Numbered from the stretch's first letter, positions 9,694 through 19,335 are shown. The stretch: 64,000 bases of DNA from Vibrio taketomensis (GCF_009938165.1 NZ_AP019650.1:248001-312000); one strand, 5' to 3'. Numbers and translations are program-made. The notes: a model not told the origin generated them from the sequence alone.

Positions 9694-10290
9694 CTAAGGT
9701 GCGACAGCACCGCCTAAAGTCAGATTCGTTGGCCATTTTGTTACGCGATTGCCACCTAAATAGATATTGCCTTCAACCGTCATAGTGTCAGGAAACTGAG
9801 TGATCTTAGAGCCGCCAATATACAAATTTCCCTTAACGACAATGCCTTCGGGTAGGGTTTCTAACGACGTTCGAATGAGGCTTAAGTCACCGTTAACCCG
9901 CATTCGTGCTGGCAGTTGGCTTAACGGCGTATCGGTGAAATTTAGATAGCCGCCAACTTTAATCCCCTTGGGCCAACGCGTGATTTTGCTACCGAGAAAG
10001 TTGCCGTAACCTTGAATTATTGTGCCCTTACCGAGAGTTTGCAGAGCGCTGTTATCGGCGATAAGGCTGCCATTTACGGTAAGACCGGGAGGTAAGCGCT
10101 TAATTTGGGTTTTGGCAATATTGAGGTTGCCTTTGATGGTGATACCAGAAGGCAGTTCAGTATAGGGTTTGTTGCGAAGGTCCAAGTTGCCGTAGTTGTC
10201 GAGATGATTCAACATTCGATAACTGTCCAAAGGTTGTGCCGTAACATTAGCAGTAATGATTAACAGCAATGTACTTAGGTATCGAAGCAT
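9694..10290 (-). CDS. Exported repeat protein with LPxGLxVxGNL units
   Basis: A 198-residue protein with a signal peptide (MLRYLSTLLLIITANVTAQ). Seven or more degenerate units of about 20 residues follow, each of the form ph-P-x-G-h-x-h-x-G-N/S-L-x-h-x-x-T/S-x-h. Examples are LPSGITIKGNLNIAKTQI, LPPGLTVNGSLIADNS and LPEGIVVKGNLYIGGSKI. This looks like a short leucine-rich/beta-solenoid repeat; each unit would be one coil. It is probably periplasmic or surface-exposed. The function is unknown; recognition of a ligand or surface role is inference. Confidence 0.8.
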   Translation of the reverse strand: MLRYLSTLLLIITANVTAQPLDSYRMLNHLDNYGNLDLRNKPYTELPSGITIKGNLNIAKTQIKRLPPGLTVNGSLIADNSALQTLGKGTIIQGYGNFLGSKITRWPKGIKVGGYLNFTDTPLSQLPARMRVNGDLSLIRTSLETLPEGIVVKGNLYIGGSKITQFPDTMTVEGNIYLGGNRVTKWPTNLTLGGAVAP

Positions 10291-10372
10291 AAATGGCGCG
10301 CAATAAGTTGAATGAAAACCAAGTATTCATAACTCAGCTTGTTAGGTCAACAGATTCGGCGAGAGAGATGTG

Positions 10373-10396
10373 AAAAAGCGGGCCGAAGCCCGCTTT
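10373..10396 (-). terminator. Terminator after YfcZ/YiiS gene
   Basis: GCGGGC / GCCCGC stem with CGAA (TTCG on the transcript) tetraloop and a T run on the minus strand. Confidence 0.85.
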
Positions 10397-10400
10397 GGAA

Positions 10401-10697
10401 TTAGCGTGCTAGTGAGCGAGATTTTAGTTCAAAAATCAGCTTCTCTGCACTTACTTCAAACTTAAAGCGTGCAGATAGTTCAGTTGAATCTTCAGTGATT
10501 TCACTCGTTTCGTACTCAACTTCAGCAGATACTTGCTTAGCGAGTTCGATGTATTTTTGTAGTTCAGCTTCTAGCAGTGCTTTGCCTTGAGCAAAGATCG
10601 TTACTTCAGCGACATCATCACCTTCTTTGATGATGAAACCCATTTCGCCTGCGCAACCACATGCTTCACATACTTGAGCTTCTTGTTCGATACTCAT
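10401..10697 (-). CDS. YfcZ/YiiS family protein (DUF406)
   Basis: A 98-residue cytosolic protein of the DUF406 (YfcZ/YiiS) family. The N terminus has a Cys-rich CEACGCAG patch (residues 9-16), followed by a long charged helix and a C-terminal FKFEVSAEKLIFELKSRSL. The ribosome site before ATG 10697 is GAAGAGGAT. The function of the family is not established. It has a dedicated terminator and stands alone. Confidence 0.85.
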   Translation of the reverse strand: MSIEQEAQVCEACGCAGEMGFIIKEGDDVAEVTIFAQGKALLEAELQKYIELAKQVSAEVEYETSEITEDSTELSARFKFEVSAEKLIFELKSRSLAR

Positions 10698-11185
10698 CGC
10701 GTAATCCTCTTCAAAAAATTATGGATATTTTATAGCGAGATTTGAAAATTGGCTACACCTATACGCGTTGGTAATGAATATGTTTTCAAATGCAAATGGT
10801 TGTGTATAAAAGTTTGCACATATGTAGGTTAATTAACAATTGTAATGTGATCGCTATCAAATAGATTGGAAGTGAAAGGTTGAAATTTAACCAGAATGCT
10901 GTGCGTTTAGTTGTAAGTGTTTTATTTTTGTAACACTATCCCTGTTCACTAAAGTGTGCACAATTGCTCGAATAATCGATACGGTAGACAGTGAATCAAT
11001 AATGAGAATTGAGCTTTACCGAACTGATTTGGCGCGAGATGCCATTGATGCACATGTTAAAATATTGGCAAAATTAACCGCAGTTACCGTAGGTTTAGTT
11101 AGATAAATTAACATTTGAACCGATTTTTTGCCGACTTTTTGATTCGAATGGAATCACTGAATATACAAAATAGAAGAGCCAGAAC
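10698..11185. other. 488-bp intergenic region
   Basis: AT-rich divergent promoter region between the DUF406 gene and the TetR gene. The only coding hint is a 34-codon ORF on the plus strand at 11002-11106 (MRIELYRTDLARDAIDAHV...) without a good ribosome site. I see no RNA gene or repeat. Confidence 0.5.
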
Positions 11186-11647
11186 ATGCCGAAGCGTAGT
11201 AAAGAAGATACTGAAATCACCATACAGAAAATCATGGATGCAGTTGTAGATCAGCTACTGCGTCTGGGTTATGACAAGATGTCTTACACCACGTTAAGTC
11301 AGCAAACAGGTGTCTCTCGCACGGGTATTAGCCACCATTTCCCAAAGAAAACCGATTTTACCGCAGCTTTAGATGGTCGTATTTTTAGAATGTTTGTCGA
11401 GCATTTGGATTTTGATAATTCATTGAGTGATTTCTCAGAGAGCTGGATTAAAGCGCTAGATAGTGAAGAATTTTTAGCGATTTTACGTTTGTTGTTCCAC
11501 CATATCGTGACCACCGAGAGCGCACATGAATTTGCAGCCAATGGTATTGAACGTTTGTATAAAGCTGTGGAAGCAAAATTTGGCGCAGAAAGCGATAAAG
11601 AACTTGAGTGGTTAATTGGTAAGTCGCTTATTCGTATGGCAGCATAG
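11186..11647 (+). CDS. TetR-family transcriptional regulator (short form)
   Basis: A 153-residue DNA-binding protein with an N-terminal TetR helix-turn-helix (MSYTTLSQQTGVSRTGISHH, residues 32-51, then FPKKTDFTAAL). It has a short helical C-terminal domain instead of the usual 130-150 residues, so it is smaller than typical TetR proteins. A clearly related short regulator is at 53782-54246. The ligand and targets are unknown. Terminator follows at 11671. Confidence 0.85.
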   Translation: MPKRSKEDTEITIQKIMDAVVDQLLRLGYDKMSYTTLSQQTGVSRTGISHHFPKKTDFTAALDGRIFRMFVEHLDFDNSLSDFSESWIKALDSEEFLAILRLLFHHIVTTESAHEFAANGIERLYKAVEAKFGAESDKELEWLIGKSLIRMAA

Positions 11648-11670
11648 TTCAACAACACATGCTTTCAATA

Positions 11671-11693
11671 GCCAGCATTATTGCTGGCTTTTT
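11671..11693 (+). terminator. Terminator after TetR gene
   Basis: GCCAGCA / TGCTGGC stem, loop TTAT, followed by TTTTT. Confidence 0.8.
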
Positions 11694-11862
11694 GCTATCT
11701 GGACTATGCTAACTATACCTCACTACCTTGAGGTGATGAGGTATCGTGGATATGAAAAACGCAAGAAATGGTTTTTGAATAAACGAATACTTAACCGTAT
11801 GTGACTTATTGATAATTTGTTAGAATTTGCTGATAAATCTAATCAACGCAGTGGGTGAGACA

Positions 11863-12873
11863 ATGGCTTCTTCAGTCCTTATTTGTGACGATTCCGCATT
11901 AGCGCGCAAGCAGATGGCTCGTTCTTTGCCCGCTTCTCTGAATGCTGACATCAGCTTTGCTATGCATGGGCTAGATGCACTAGAGCAACTCAAAAATAAA
12001 CGATTTGATATCTTATTTTTAGATTTAACGATGCCCGAATTGGATGGCTTTGGCACACTAGAAGAAATTCAGAAGCAAGGCATTGATATCAACGTAGTAG
12101 TGGTCTCCGGCGATATACAACCTAAAGCACAAGAGCGAGTGATGGCATTAGGTGCGAAAGCATTCATTCGCAAACCCATTGACCAAGACGCGCTTAAAGC
12201 GGTGTTAAAACAATTGGTTCCAACACAGATAAATCGCAACGTAGTTTACGCGCCTGCACAATCTGTTCATTTGCCGACATTGCGCCGCAGAGATGTGTAT
12301 ATGGAAGTGGCGAACGTTGCCATTGGCCGTGCTGCCGATGCCTTAGCAAGGCATTTTGATGTGTTTGTGCACCTACCGTTACCTAACGTGAACATTTTTG
12401 AAGTCAGCGAATTGCACATGGCGTTGAGAGACTTGGCCTCCAACGATCAAGTCTCCGGCGTTTGCCAAGGATTTAGCGGGGAAGGCATTGCTGGGGAAGC
12501 ATTGGTCTTACTTAGTGACTCTAGCGTGAGCGATCTGAAAAAAATCATGAAAGTGCCAAGCGCCAGTGATGAACTGGAAGAGTTGGAACTGATTATGGAT
12601 GTTTCCAATATTTTGGTCGGCTCTTTCTTAAGTGGTTTAGGCGAACAAGTTGGCGCTCGTTTTTTCCAAAGCGCGCCAGCCCTTTTAGGCCAACACGTCT
12701 CGATTGATTCTGTTATCAACTCAACCGCAGGTAGTTTTAATAAAACCATTACCTTTGAAGTGAGTTATACCATCGATAGAACATCCATTCGTTGCGATTT
12801 ACTGTTTATGTTTGTTGATGAGTCGTTGCCTTTGCTTGATAACAAATTGTCTTACCTATTTGAGGAGTTGTGA
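11863..12873 (+). CDS. Response regulator with C-terminal CheC/CheX-like domain
   Basis: The first 125 residues (from MASSVLICDDSALARKQ) form a receiver domain with acidic pocket DD at 9-10, phospho-acceptor Asp54 in DILFLDLTMP and the conserved Lys in FIRKP. The remainder (about 200 residues) resembles the CheC/CheX/FliY phosphatase fold, with EVANVAIGRAADALARHF and a second ELELIMDVSNILVGSFLSGL block. Such proteins usually dephosphorylate receiver domains. The start ATG 11863 is chosen for GGGTGAG just upstream. It lies immediately before a PAS protein in an operon (2-bp gap), suggesting a small signalling pair. Confidence 0.85.
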   Translation: MASSVLICDDSALARKQMARSLPASLNADISFAMHGLDALEQLKNKRFDILFLDLTMPELDGFGTLEEIQKQGIDINVVVVSGDIQPKAQERVMALGAKAFIRKPIDQDALKAVLKQLVPTQINRNVVYAPAQSVHLPTLRRRDVYMEVANVAIGRAADALARHFDVFVHLPLPNVNIFEVSELHMALRDLASNDQVSGVCQGFSGEGIAGEALVLLSDSSVSDLKKIMKVPSASDELEELELIMDVSNILVGSFLSGLGEQVGARFFQSAPALLGQHVSIDSVINSTAGSFNKTITFEVSYTIDRTSIRCDLLFMFVDESLPLLDNKLSYLFEEL

Positions 12874-12875
12874 GC

Positions 12876-13310
12876 ATGACCCTGCCTGCTGAATTTGAGC
12901 AATTCCATTGGATGGTCGACATGGTGCAAAATGTCGATTTAGGGCTAGTCGTATTGGATCGCGATTACAACGTTCAGCTATGGAACGGTTTTATGACTGA
13001 CCATAGTGGTATTCAAGCCCATGATGCCATCGGTAAATCCTTGTTTGAATTGTTTCCTGAGATCCCAGTTGAGTGGTTTAAGTTTAAAACTAAGCCCGTG
13101 TACGATTTAGGCTGCCGCAGTTTTATTACTTGGCAGGTTCGCCCATACCTGTTTAAGTGTCGTAATGTGCGTCCGGTAACTCAATCGGCTGAATTTATGT
13201 ACCAGAATATTACCCTCAATCCAATGCGAACAACGACAGGAGAAGTGAAGTCTTTGTTCCTTTCGGTTCAGGATGCAACCGCAGAAGCTATTGTGTATAA
13301 AAACACCTAA
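12876..13310 (+). CDS. PAS-domain protein
   Basis: A single PAS fold of about 144 residues (MVQNVDLGLVVLDRDYNVQL, HDAIGKSLFELFPEIP, then the C-terminal strand block VKSLFLSVQDAT). No kinase or GGDEF output domain is attached, so it must act through a partner, probably the preceding CheC-type response regulator. ATG 12876 is preferred because GAGGAG lies about 8 nt upstream; an overlapping GTG at 12870 is in frame. Confidence 0.8.
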   Translation: MTLPAEFEQFHWMVDMVQNVDLGLVVLDRDYNVQLWNGFMTDHSGIQAHDAIGKSLFELFPEIPVEWFKFKTKPVYDLGCRSFITWQVRPYLFKCRNVRPVTQSAEFMYQNITLNPMRTTTGEVKSLFLSVQDATAEAIVYKNT

Positions 13311-13419
13311 CCGCGTATCCTTATCCAAATTTGAAACCTTCCACAAAATACCAAGCTAGCTTGCGATAAGCTGGCTTGATGAGTCTTTAGCATGAGCGAT
13401 AAGGAGGGCAGGGAGCCTG

Positions 13420-14907
13420 ATGAAAGATTGCAAACCCCTTTACACTGCACAGCAAGTGAAATCCGGAGAAGTTATCGCTGCCAAATTAGCGGGTATTGGT
13501 ATGTATCAGCTAATGTTACGCGCCGGTAGTGCGGTCTTTGATTTGGCTTTGAAACATTATCCTCATAGTCAGCATTGGTTAATTATTTGTGGGGGCGGTA
13601 ACAATGGAGGTGATGGCTATGTCGTAGCAAAACACGCTTTGCAACAAGGTATTGCCGTGACGTTATTGGCGACTAAATCGCCTTTGCTATTACAAGGTGA
13701 TGCACTACAAGCCTACAACGAATTTATGCAGGCTGGTGGCGTGGTTAACCTCGAATTACCAGACGCTTTGGATGACTTTGATTTAGTCATCGATGCGCTA
13801 TTAGGTACGGGTTTATCCGGAGAGGTACAAGGCTCGCTTGCGACGGTCATTCGTCGCCTTAATCAAGCTGAACTACCGGTGATATCCGTCGATATCCCAT
13901 CGGGTTTATGCAGCGATACTGGCTTTGCCTTTGGGCATTGTATACGAGCGGATCATACCGTTACTTTCATTGGCATCAAGCAAGGTTTGACTACAGGGAT
14001 GGCTCGCCGCTACGTAGGGCACTTACATTTTGCTAGTCTCGATATTGCACATCAGTTTTCCCAAGTTGAATCTCCCAGTGCTTATTGGGATTTCCCCCAA
14101 CTAATAGAACAGATACCAGCTCGCGATCCATGTGCCCATAAAGGCAAACAAGGTCGAGCATTGTTAATCGGTGGCGATGAGGGGCTTGGAGGAGCAATTC
14201 TTATTGCGTCACGCGCATGTATTAAAACCGGTGCCGGCCTAACCGCATGCTTAACCCATGCAAAAAATATTCTGGCAGGATTAGTTTCAACGCCGGAAGT
14301 GATGTTCGCTGAATGGAACCAAGAAAACATCAAAGAGCGATTAGACTGGAGTGATGCGATTGCATTGGGGCCAGGATTAGGGCAGAGCAAATTTGCCGAT
14401 AAGTTGTTTGCAATCGTAACGCAATTGACTAAACCCAAAGTGTTGGACGCGGATGCACTCAATATATTGGCAAGCAGCAATGCTCGCTCAGATGCTACGC
14501 GTATTATTACTCCTCACCCAGGCGAGGCAGCGCGATTACTTGGTTGCACTGTCGCCGAAATTGAATCCAACCGTTTTAAGGCAGCAACCCGGTTGCAGGC
14601 AAAATATGGCGGCGTAGTGGTGCTTAAAGGGGCAGGGACGGTCATTTGCGATGGGACTGATCATTATGTGTGTAGCGCTGGTAATTCAGGAATGGCTACC
14701 GGTGGTATGGGAGATGCACTCACAGGAGTGATCATTTCTTTACTTGCTCAGGGCATAGAGATCAGCTTGGCAGCGCGTCTTGGAGTCATGATTCATAGTT
14801 ACGCTGCAGATTTGGACGTGCTAGAAAACGGTGCTTGCGGGTTAACCGCAACCGATGTAGCGAATAAGCTTCGTCAAGTTATCAATCGACAGGGCGGCGT
14901 TTTGTAA
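13420..14907 (+). CDS. nnr: Bifunctional NAD(P)H-hydrate epimerase / ADP-dependent dehydratase
   Basis: This cytosolic enzyme repairs hydrated NAD(P)H. The N-terminal NnrE epimerase half (residues 1-215) contains CGGGNNGGDGYVVA and the Asp-rich VIDALLGTGLSG. The C-terminal NnrD dehydratase half (from about 235) contains GPGLG, DADALN, TPHPGEAARLLG and the ATP/ADP-binding GNSGMATGGMGDALTG. Length of 495 fits the fusion. A strong ribosome site (AAGGAGGG ... GGGAG) precedes ATG 13420. Confidence 0.92.
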   Translation: MKDCKPLYTAQQVKSGEVIAAKLAGIGMYQLMLRAGSAVFDLALKHYPHSQHWLIICGGGNNGGDGYVVAKHALQQGIAVTLLATKSPLLLQGDALQAYNEFMQAGGVVNLELPDALDDFDLVIDALLGTGLSGEVQGSLATVIRRLNQAELPVISVDIPSGLCSDTGFAFGHCIRADHTVTFIGIKQGLTTGMARRYVGHLHFASLDIAHQFSQVESPSAYWDFPQLIEQIPARDPCAHKGKQGRALLIGGDEGLGGAILIASRACIKTGAGLTACLTHAKNILAGLVSTPEVMFAEWNQENIKERLDWSDAIALGPGLGQSKFADKLFAIVTQLTKPKVLDADALNILASSNARSDATRIITPHPGEAARLLGCTVAEIESNRFKAATRLQAKYGGVVVLKGAGTVICDGTDHYVCSAGNSGMATGGMGDALTGVIISLLAQGIEISLAARLGVMIHSYAADLDVLENGACGLTATDVANKLRQVINRQGGVL

Positions 14908-15025
14908 AAAGAGTCAAAATAAATTAAAAATAGCGAAAATTTTGCTTTTAGCGGTGCGTTTTTGAGATGAATTGAGTGACCTGTCACATTGTGGTGAGTT
15001 TCTATTACGTTCTGCGGTAGTAATG

Positions 15026-15041
15026 ACGCAAACCTTTGCGT
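15026..15041. promoter_or_regulatory. PurR-type operator upstream of guaC
   Basis: ACGCAAACCTTTGCGT differs by one base from the PurR consensus ACGCAAACGTTTGCGT and is a perfect 7+7 inverted repeat around CC. It overlaps a possible -35 (TTTGCG) with TAATGT 16 bp downstream. This would place guaC, a purine salvage gene, under purine control through a leader of about 250 nt. Confidence 0.7.
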
Positions 15042-15167
15042 AATAAAAATGAAAGCTAATGTTTAAATGGTTGATAAATATGGGGAACGTATATTTTACA
15101 AGGGGATAGGATTGCTGGATATGCAAATTTCGCCTAACTGTATCATAAAAAAATAGAATTATCAGTC

Positions 15168-15195
15168 TTGCGAGAAAGAAATCCCGACCTATAAT
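15168..15195 (+). promoter_or_regulatory. Candidate sigma-70 promoter in guaC leader
   Basis: TTGCGA (15168-15173) and a perfect TATAAT (15190-15195) are separated by 16 bp. Transcription would start inside or just before the downstream hairpin, so either the terminator must be read through or the match is a coincidence. Confidence 0.4.
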
Positions 15196-15201
15196 GCTGA
15201 A

Positions 15202-15234
15202 AACCGGAGCGTCTGCCAACGCTCCGGTTTTTTT
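15202..15234 (+). terminator. Strong intrinsic terminator inside guaC leader
   Basis: Ten-bp perfect stem AACCGGAGCG / CGCTCCGGTT with an 8-nt loop and a run of 7 T, ending 89 bp before the guaC start codon and 295 bp after nnr. It could end an nnr transcript, an sRNA, or act as an attenuator of guaC. Confidence 0.85.
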
Positions 15235-15322
15235 GTGTCCGACAAACAGCAATAACGTCTATAACGTTAGTGCCAACGCAAACTGTTGTGACACATAAGT
15301 ATATGAATCAAGGAATTACACA

Positions 15323-16366
15323 ATGCGTATCGAACAAGAACTTAAGTTAGGTTTTAAAGATGTACTGTTTCGCCCTAAGCGTTCAACACTAAAAAGCCGT
15401 TCTCAAGTAAATTTAACCCGCGAGTTTACATTCAAGCATAGCGGTCGTCAATGGTCTGGTGTACCTGTTATCGCAGCGAATATGGACTCAGTGGCAAGTT
15501 TCGCAATGGCGAAAGCACTTGCTGAGCATGGTGTAATGACCGCAGTTCATAAACACTACACAGTGGCTGATTGGGCGGAGTTTGTTGCAGGCGCTGATAA
15601 ATCAGTATTAAACAACGTGATGGTATCTACAGGTACTTCTGATGCTGACTTCCAGAAGACAAAAGACATCATGGCGCTATCTGAAGAGCTAATCTTCATC
15701 TGTGTTGATATCGCGAACGGTTATTCTGAGCATCTAGTTGATTACGTTGAAAAAGTACGCGCAGCATTCCCTGATAAAGTTATCTCAGCAGGTAACGTTG
15801 TAACTGGCGATATGTGTGAAGAACTTATCCTAGCGGGTGCAGACATCGTTAAAGTAGGTATCGGCCCTGGTTCTGTATGTACAACTCGCGTTAAAACTGG
15901 CGTTGGTTACCCACAACTTTCAGCAATTATCGAGTGTGGTGATGCAGCGCACGGTCTAGGCGGCATGATCATCGGTGACGGTGGTTGTACTTGTGCTGGT
16001 GATGTATCGAAAGCGTTCGGCGGCGGTGCTGACTTCGTAATGCTTGGTGGTATGCTAGCAGGCCACGAAGAATCAGGCGGCGAAGTAATTGAGCAAAACG
16101 GCGAGAAGTTCATGAAGTTCTACGGCATGTCTTCACAATCAGCAATGGACAAGCACTCTGGTGGCGTTGCTCAATACCGCGCTGCAGAAGGTAAAACAGT
16201 ACTATTGCCATACCGCGGCAGTGTACATGGCACTATTTCAGACATCCTTGGTGGTGTGCGTTCAACTTGTACATACGTTGGTGCAGCGAAGCTTAAAGAG
16301 CTAACAAAGCGCACGACATTCATCCGTGTACAAGAGCAAGAGAACAACGTTTACGGTAAAGAGTAA
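15323..16366 (+). CDS. guaC: GMP reductase
   Basis: A 347-residue cytosolic enzyme converting GMP to IMP with NADPH (purine salvage). It belongs to the IMPDH/GMPR barrel family, with the catalytic loop [11 protein letters not shown] (Cys about residue 186), [11 protein letters not shown] near the N terminus and [20 protein letters not shown]. It has no CBS insert, as expected for GMPR rather than IMPDH. Ribosome site AAGGAA precedes ATG 15323. It is fully intact, in sharp contrast to the genes that follow. Its 3' end is a known insertion neighbourhood for Tn7-like I-F3 transposons. Confidence 0.95.
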   Translation: MRIEQELKLGFKDVLFRPKRSTLKSRSQVNLTREFTFKHSGRQWSGVPVIAANMDSVASFAMAKALAEHGVMTAVHKHYTVADWAEFVAGADKSVLNNVMVSTGTSDADFQKTKDIMALSEELIFICVDIANGYSEHLVDYVEKVRAAFPDKVISAGNVVTGDMCEELILAGADIVKVGIGPGSVCTTRVKTGVGYPQLSAIIECGDAAHGLGGMIIGDGGCTCAGDVSKAFGGGADFVMLGGMLAGHEESGGEVIEQNGEKFMKFYGMSSQSAMDKHSGGVAQYRAAEGKTVLLPYRGSVHGTISDILGGVRSTCTYVGAAKLKELTKRTTFIRVQEQENNVYGKE

Positions 16367-16379
16367 ACATTAGTCTACG

Positions 16380-16422
16380 ACAGCCTATAGATTAATTGAG
16401 AGCCGCTTTTAGCGGCTCTTTT
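16380..16422 (+). repeat. Direct repeat copy 1 (guaC terminator, left edge of island)
   Basis: A 43-bp sequence beginning ACAGCCTATAGATTAATTGA and containing the guaC terminator hairpin GAGCCGC-TTTT-GCGGCTC plus T tail. It recurs at 50180-50222 with one mismatch (G16401 versus A50201). The stem is perfect here, so this is probably the original guaC terminator. The 5-bp GCCTA at 16383-16387 equals the 5 bp next to the transposon end at 50182. Confidence 0.9.
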
Positions 16423-16441
16423 GCTGCGCAACGCTTTATGC

Positions 16442-17383
16442 TTATATCAAACTATAAGTTTGCAAGATTAATACACCAAGAGTGCACGTGATGGTGGATG
16501 CGACAGTGGTGAAGGCAATGATGTTTGCTGCCAGAATCGAGTTTCCACCATTGAGCGCGCCATCACGTAGTTTGCTGCCGCAACGGGTGAAGCGTTCATA
16601 AAGAACAAAATGCCAAGCTCAATACCCTAAAACCAACCCAGTAAGCGATCGATGTGATCGTACTGGCGCTATAATTAATTTGTAGCTGCTAGCAAAACCA
16701 CTGTGCTGTTTTTTCCGCTTTGAGCATTCATATTTAGTGACCCTCCGGTTATAACAGTGCCAAAGGTAGCGTCATTTTCGATAAGTAATTACCAGCTTCA
16801 GTAATTACAGTTGGCACTGGAATGGCGAGAACGTAGAAAAGAAGACCAAGTGAAATGGCAATGATCAATGGATCTTGGTTAATGTTTTCCATCATCTTCA
16901 GGTGCTTGCATGCTGATGCTGAGCTCGTGGAGAAAGACAGATGACAGCTTGGATATTATATAGAAATGTCGTTGCTGCAACGAATAATGCGCCTAGCGCA
17001 ACTGGAACCACAAAATGCATTCGCGACGTAAGCAATACCAATACGCCGGTATTGGCACGAAAGCCTGGATAATCACCCTTGGTCTGGTGATGATTTAAAA
17101 ACAATCATTACAGAAATCAGAGTGAACAGGAAAATGCGATACCAGAGATTATACCGAAAACCAATGAACTGGCTTGCCGCTGAAAAGTCATGTTTCGTTG
17201 TCACGATACTCAAAACAACATCGCGGAAGTGTAACTTGAAGACGAGTTTCGAACCGATTTCAATGAAGTTGTCATTGATCAAACCAATGCCTTAAATAGC
17301 ACGCCCAGAATAAGCATTAGGCATATCGGGCCAGTGATGGATAGAGAGAACTGCAACTGTTTAAGATAACTTCCATGGTTCAT
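16442..17383 (-). pseudogene. AEC-family permease (auxin efflux carrier type), frameshifted
   Basis: An inner-membrane permease for small organic acids by family. It starts at ATG 17383 (MNHGSYLKQLQFSLSITGPI) and ends at TAA 16442. Recognisable segments in shifting frames include CLMLILGVLFK, INDNFIEIGSKLVFK, FLFTLISVMIVFKSSPDQG, GFRANTG and ALGALFVAATTFLYN. The C-terminal end is VASTITCTLGVLILQTYSL. At least five frame breaks are needed. It is the first gene inside the island next to guaC and is convergent with it. Confidence 0.7.
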
Positions 17384-17460
17384 CCATAATCAGGGTGAGT
17401 TTATTTGTCGCTACAATTAAATCACAGTTTGGTAGATGTGTAGTAGTAAATTTTAGATGT

Positions 17461-17492
17461 AAAAAAGCGGTTGAATTTTCAACCGCTTTTTT
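17461..17492. terminator. Bidirectional terminator
   Basis: 15-bp perfect stem AAAAAAGCGGTTGAA / TTCAACCGCTTTTTT, 15 nt past the symporter stop codon on the minus strand. Confidence 0.85.
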
Positions 17493-17506
17493 CTTATCAG
17501 TAATGA

Positions 17507-19265
17507 TTATGCATTATCTGTTGCTGTACATCGACGTGTTTTCTCGACTTTACCATCTACTGCTTTCATCAGTAAAACGCCCACACAAGTACGATAACAC
17601 CACAGAATACGAAGAATCATTCGACCCCAGAACTCGTTTGGTAGTAGCGCCATTAGTGCCACACCTACACCGGATACAGCGATTAGTGACCCAGCATGTG
17701 ACGTTGTTTGTTATCTAGTTTCTTCTGTTCAGTTGAATTGAAACAAGAGAGTTGCTAGGTTGTCGAAGAAGCGGTCAACGTCTTTGACGGTTTTCTGAGT
17801 GGTTTGTAGAATAGTGTCGACAGAGCAAAAGAAACCTGCAGTAAACACTAGGTGACCAACCAAACCAACAGCAACTTTTAGATCGACCATTCACGGCCAG
17901 TTAATGGTTGTAAGTCAAACCAGTTTTGGATCATTTCTGGAGTGATGATGAAACCTACGAAGTAAGAAACAAAACCACCGACCACTAAAGTACCCCAGCC
18001 AGCCCAATCAGGTGTCTTCTTAATGAAGAAACCGCAGAGGCAGAATAGTCATTGGGAAGCCAATCAGCGCACCTACATACATCATGGTGTCAAACAGGCT
18101 CAGACCTTTAGTGAGTTAATAAATAGTGCGATTAAGATGATCGCAAGACCAAATATGGTTGATGTGATCTTAGATACGAACATCAATTCCTTTCTGTCGC
18201 GTTAGGAAGAATCGGTAGGTAGAAGTTCATTACAAAGATACCAGAGTTACGGTTTAGACCTGAGTCCATTGAGACATGGTCGCTGCGAACATAGCCGAGA
18301 TCAGTAAGCCTACCATACCCGCTGGCATGTATTTTCTACGAAGTACAAGTACGCAAAGTCACCCGCTTTAGAGCCCGCTTCTGGTACTGCGCTGCTAGAT
18401 CAACGCCTGACCAGCAATGAACCATGAAGGTGTGAACAAATAAACACACCATGGTCATTAATACGCACGCAAGCAGAGCTGCTTTCTTAGCGTTCTTAGA
18501 GTCTTTGCTGCTAGTAACGGTGGCAGTTCAACATGTTGTTATTGATAGAGAACTGCTTCAAGAAGATAAATACCGCCCAAATACCGAAGATACTTAGATA
18601 ATTGAGGTTGTTACCAGTAGCAAAGAACCATTTTCTTGTACAGGAAGTTAGCTACGATCTCAGTGATGCCACCGCCTTTACTACTGCTACAACAGCGCAA
18701 GTTACGGTTACGGCCATGATAATGACCATCTGCATAAAGTCAGATGCGATAACGGCCCATGAACCGCCAGTTACTGACATTAAAAGTACAACAAGACCTG
18801 TAATCCAGATTGTTGTGCTCATATCGAAACCGAAGATACCAGACGCAATAATAGCAAGGCCATTTAGCCAGATACCCGCAGAGATTACGCTGCTAGGCAT
18901 ACCTGACCAAGTAAACACTTGCTCGTTGAACTTACCAAAGCGCATGCGGATAGCATCAATAGGTGTAATCACTCGTAGTTGACGGAACTTCGGTGCAAAG
19001 TACAAGTAGTTCATCAAGTAGCCGAATGCGTTTGCCAAGAAAATTGTTGCTACAGCAAAACCGTCGGTGTAAGCCTTACCGGCTGCTCCCGTGAATGTCC
19101 AAGCACTGAATTGAGTCATGAATGCTGTTGCACCAACCATCCACCACAACATATTACCGCCCCACGGAAGTAATCACTAGTTGTGCTTGTAAATGTACGG
19201 AACATCCAACCTATCGCGATGAGGAATAGGAAATAGACGCCGACTATAACAGTATTGAGTTCCAT
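17507..19265 (-). pseudogene. Sodium:solute symporter 1 (alginate-oligomer type), frameshifted
   Basis: An SSS-family inner-membrane Na+ symporter of about 585 residues, like the ToaA/B/C alginate-oligomer transporters of alginolytic vibrios (family inference). It starts at ATG 19265 (MELNTVIVGVYFLFLIAIGW). An intact stretch is at 18652-19152, with GNMLWWMVGATAFMTQFSAW and SGIWLNGLAI-type core helices; AMFAATMSSMDSGLNRNSG follows in later frames. Stop is TAA 17507. It carries many single-base losses. It is closest to symporter 4 (47672-49421). The TTGTACTACAA operator lies 60 bp upstream. Confidence 0.8.
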
Positions 19266-19324
19266 TTTAGACCTTCTGTTAGTCATTAATTTCTGTTGCT
19301 TATATTATCTGTTCAAATATTTAT

Positions 19325-19335
19325 TTGTACTACAA
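19325..19335. promoter_or_regulatory. Island operator TTGTACTACAA
   Basis: Perfect palindrome with a central base, 60 bp upstream of symporter 1. It is the same sequence (reverse complement) as the site before symporter 4. A variant TTGTTATACAA lies at 19519-19529. Confidence 0.65.

Noticed and set aside
11002..11106. 34-codon plus-strand ORF before the TetR gene
   Set aside because: Plausible composition but no ribosome site and no similarity I recognise.
15070..15200. Purine or preQ1 riboswitch in the guaC leader
   Set aside because: I could not lay out the conserved junction of any known purine-sensing aptamer; only the terminator is certain.
14914..15252. 112-codon ORF on the minus strand over the guaC leader
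   Set aside because: It lies across the PurR site and terminator, has low-complexity hydrophobic content and no ribosome site; a chance ORF.
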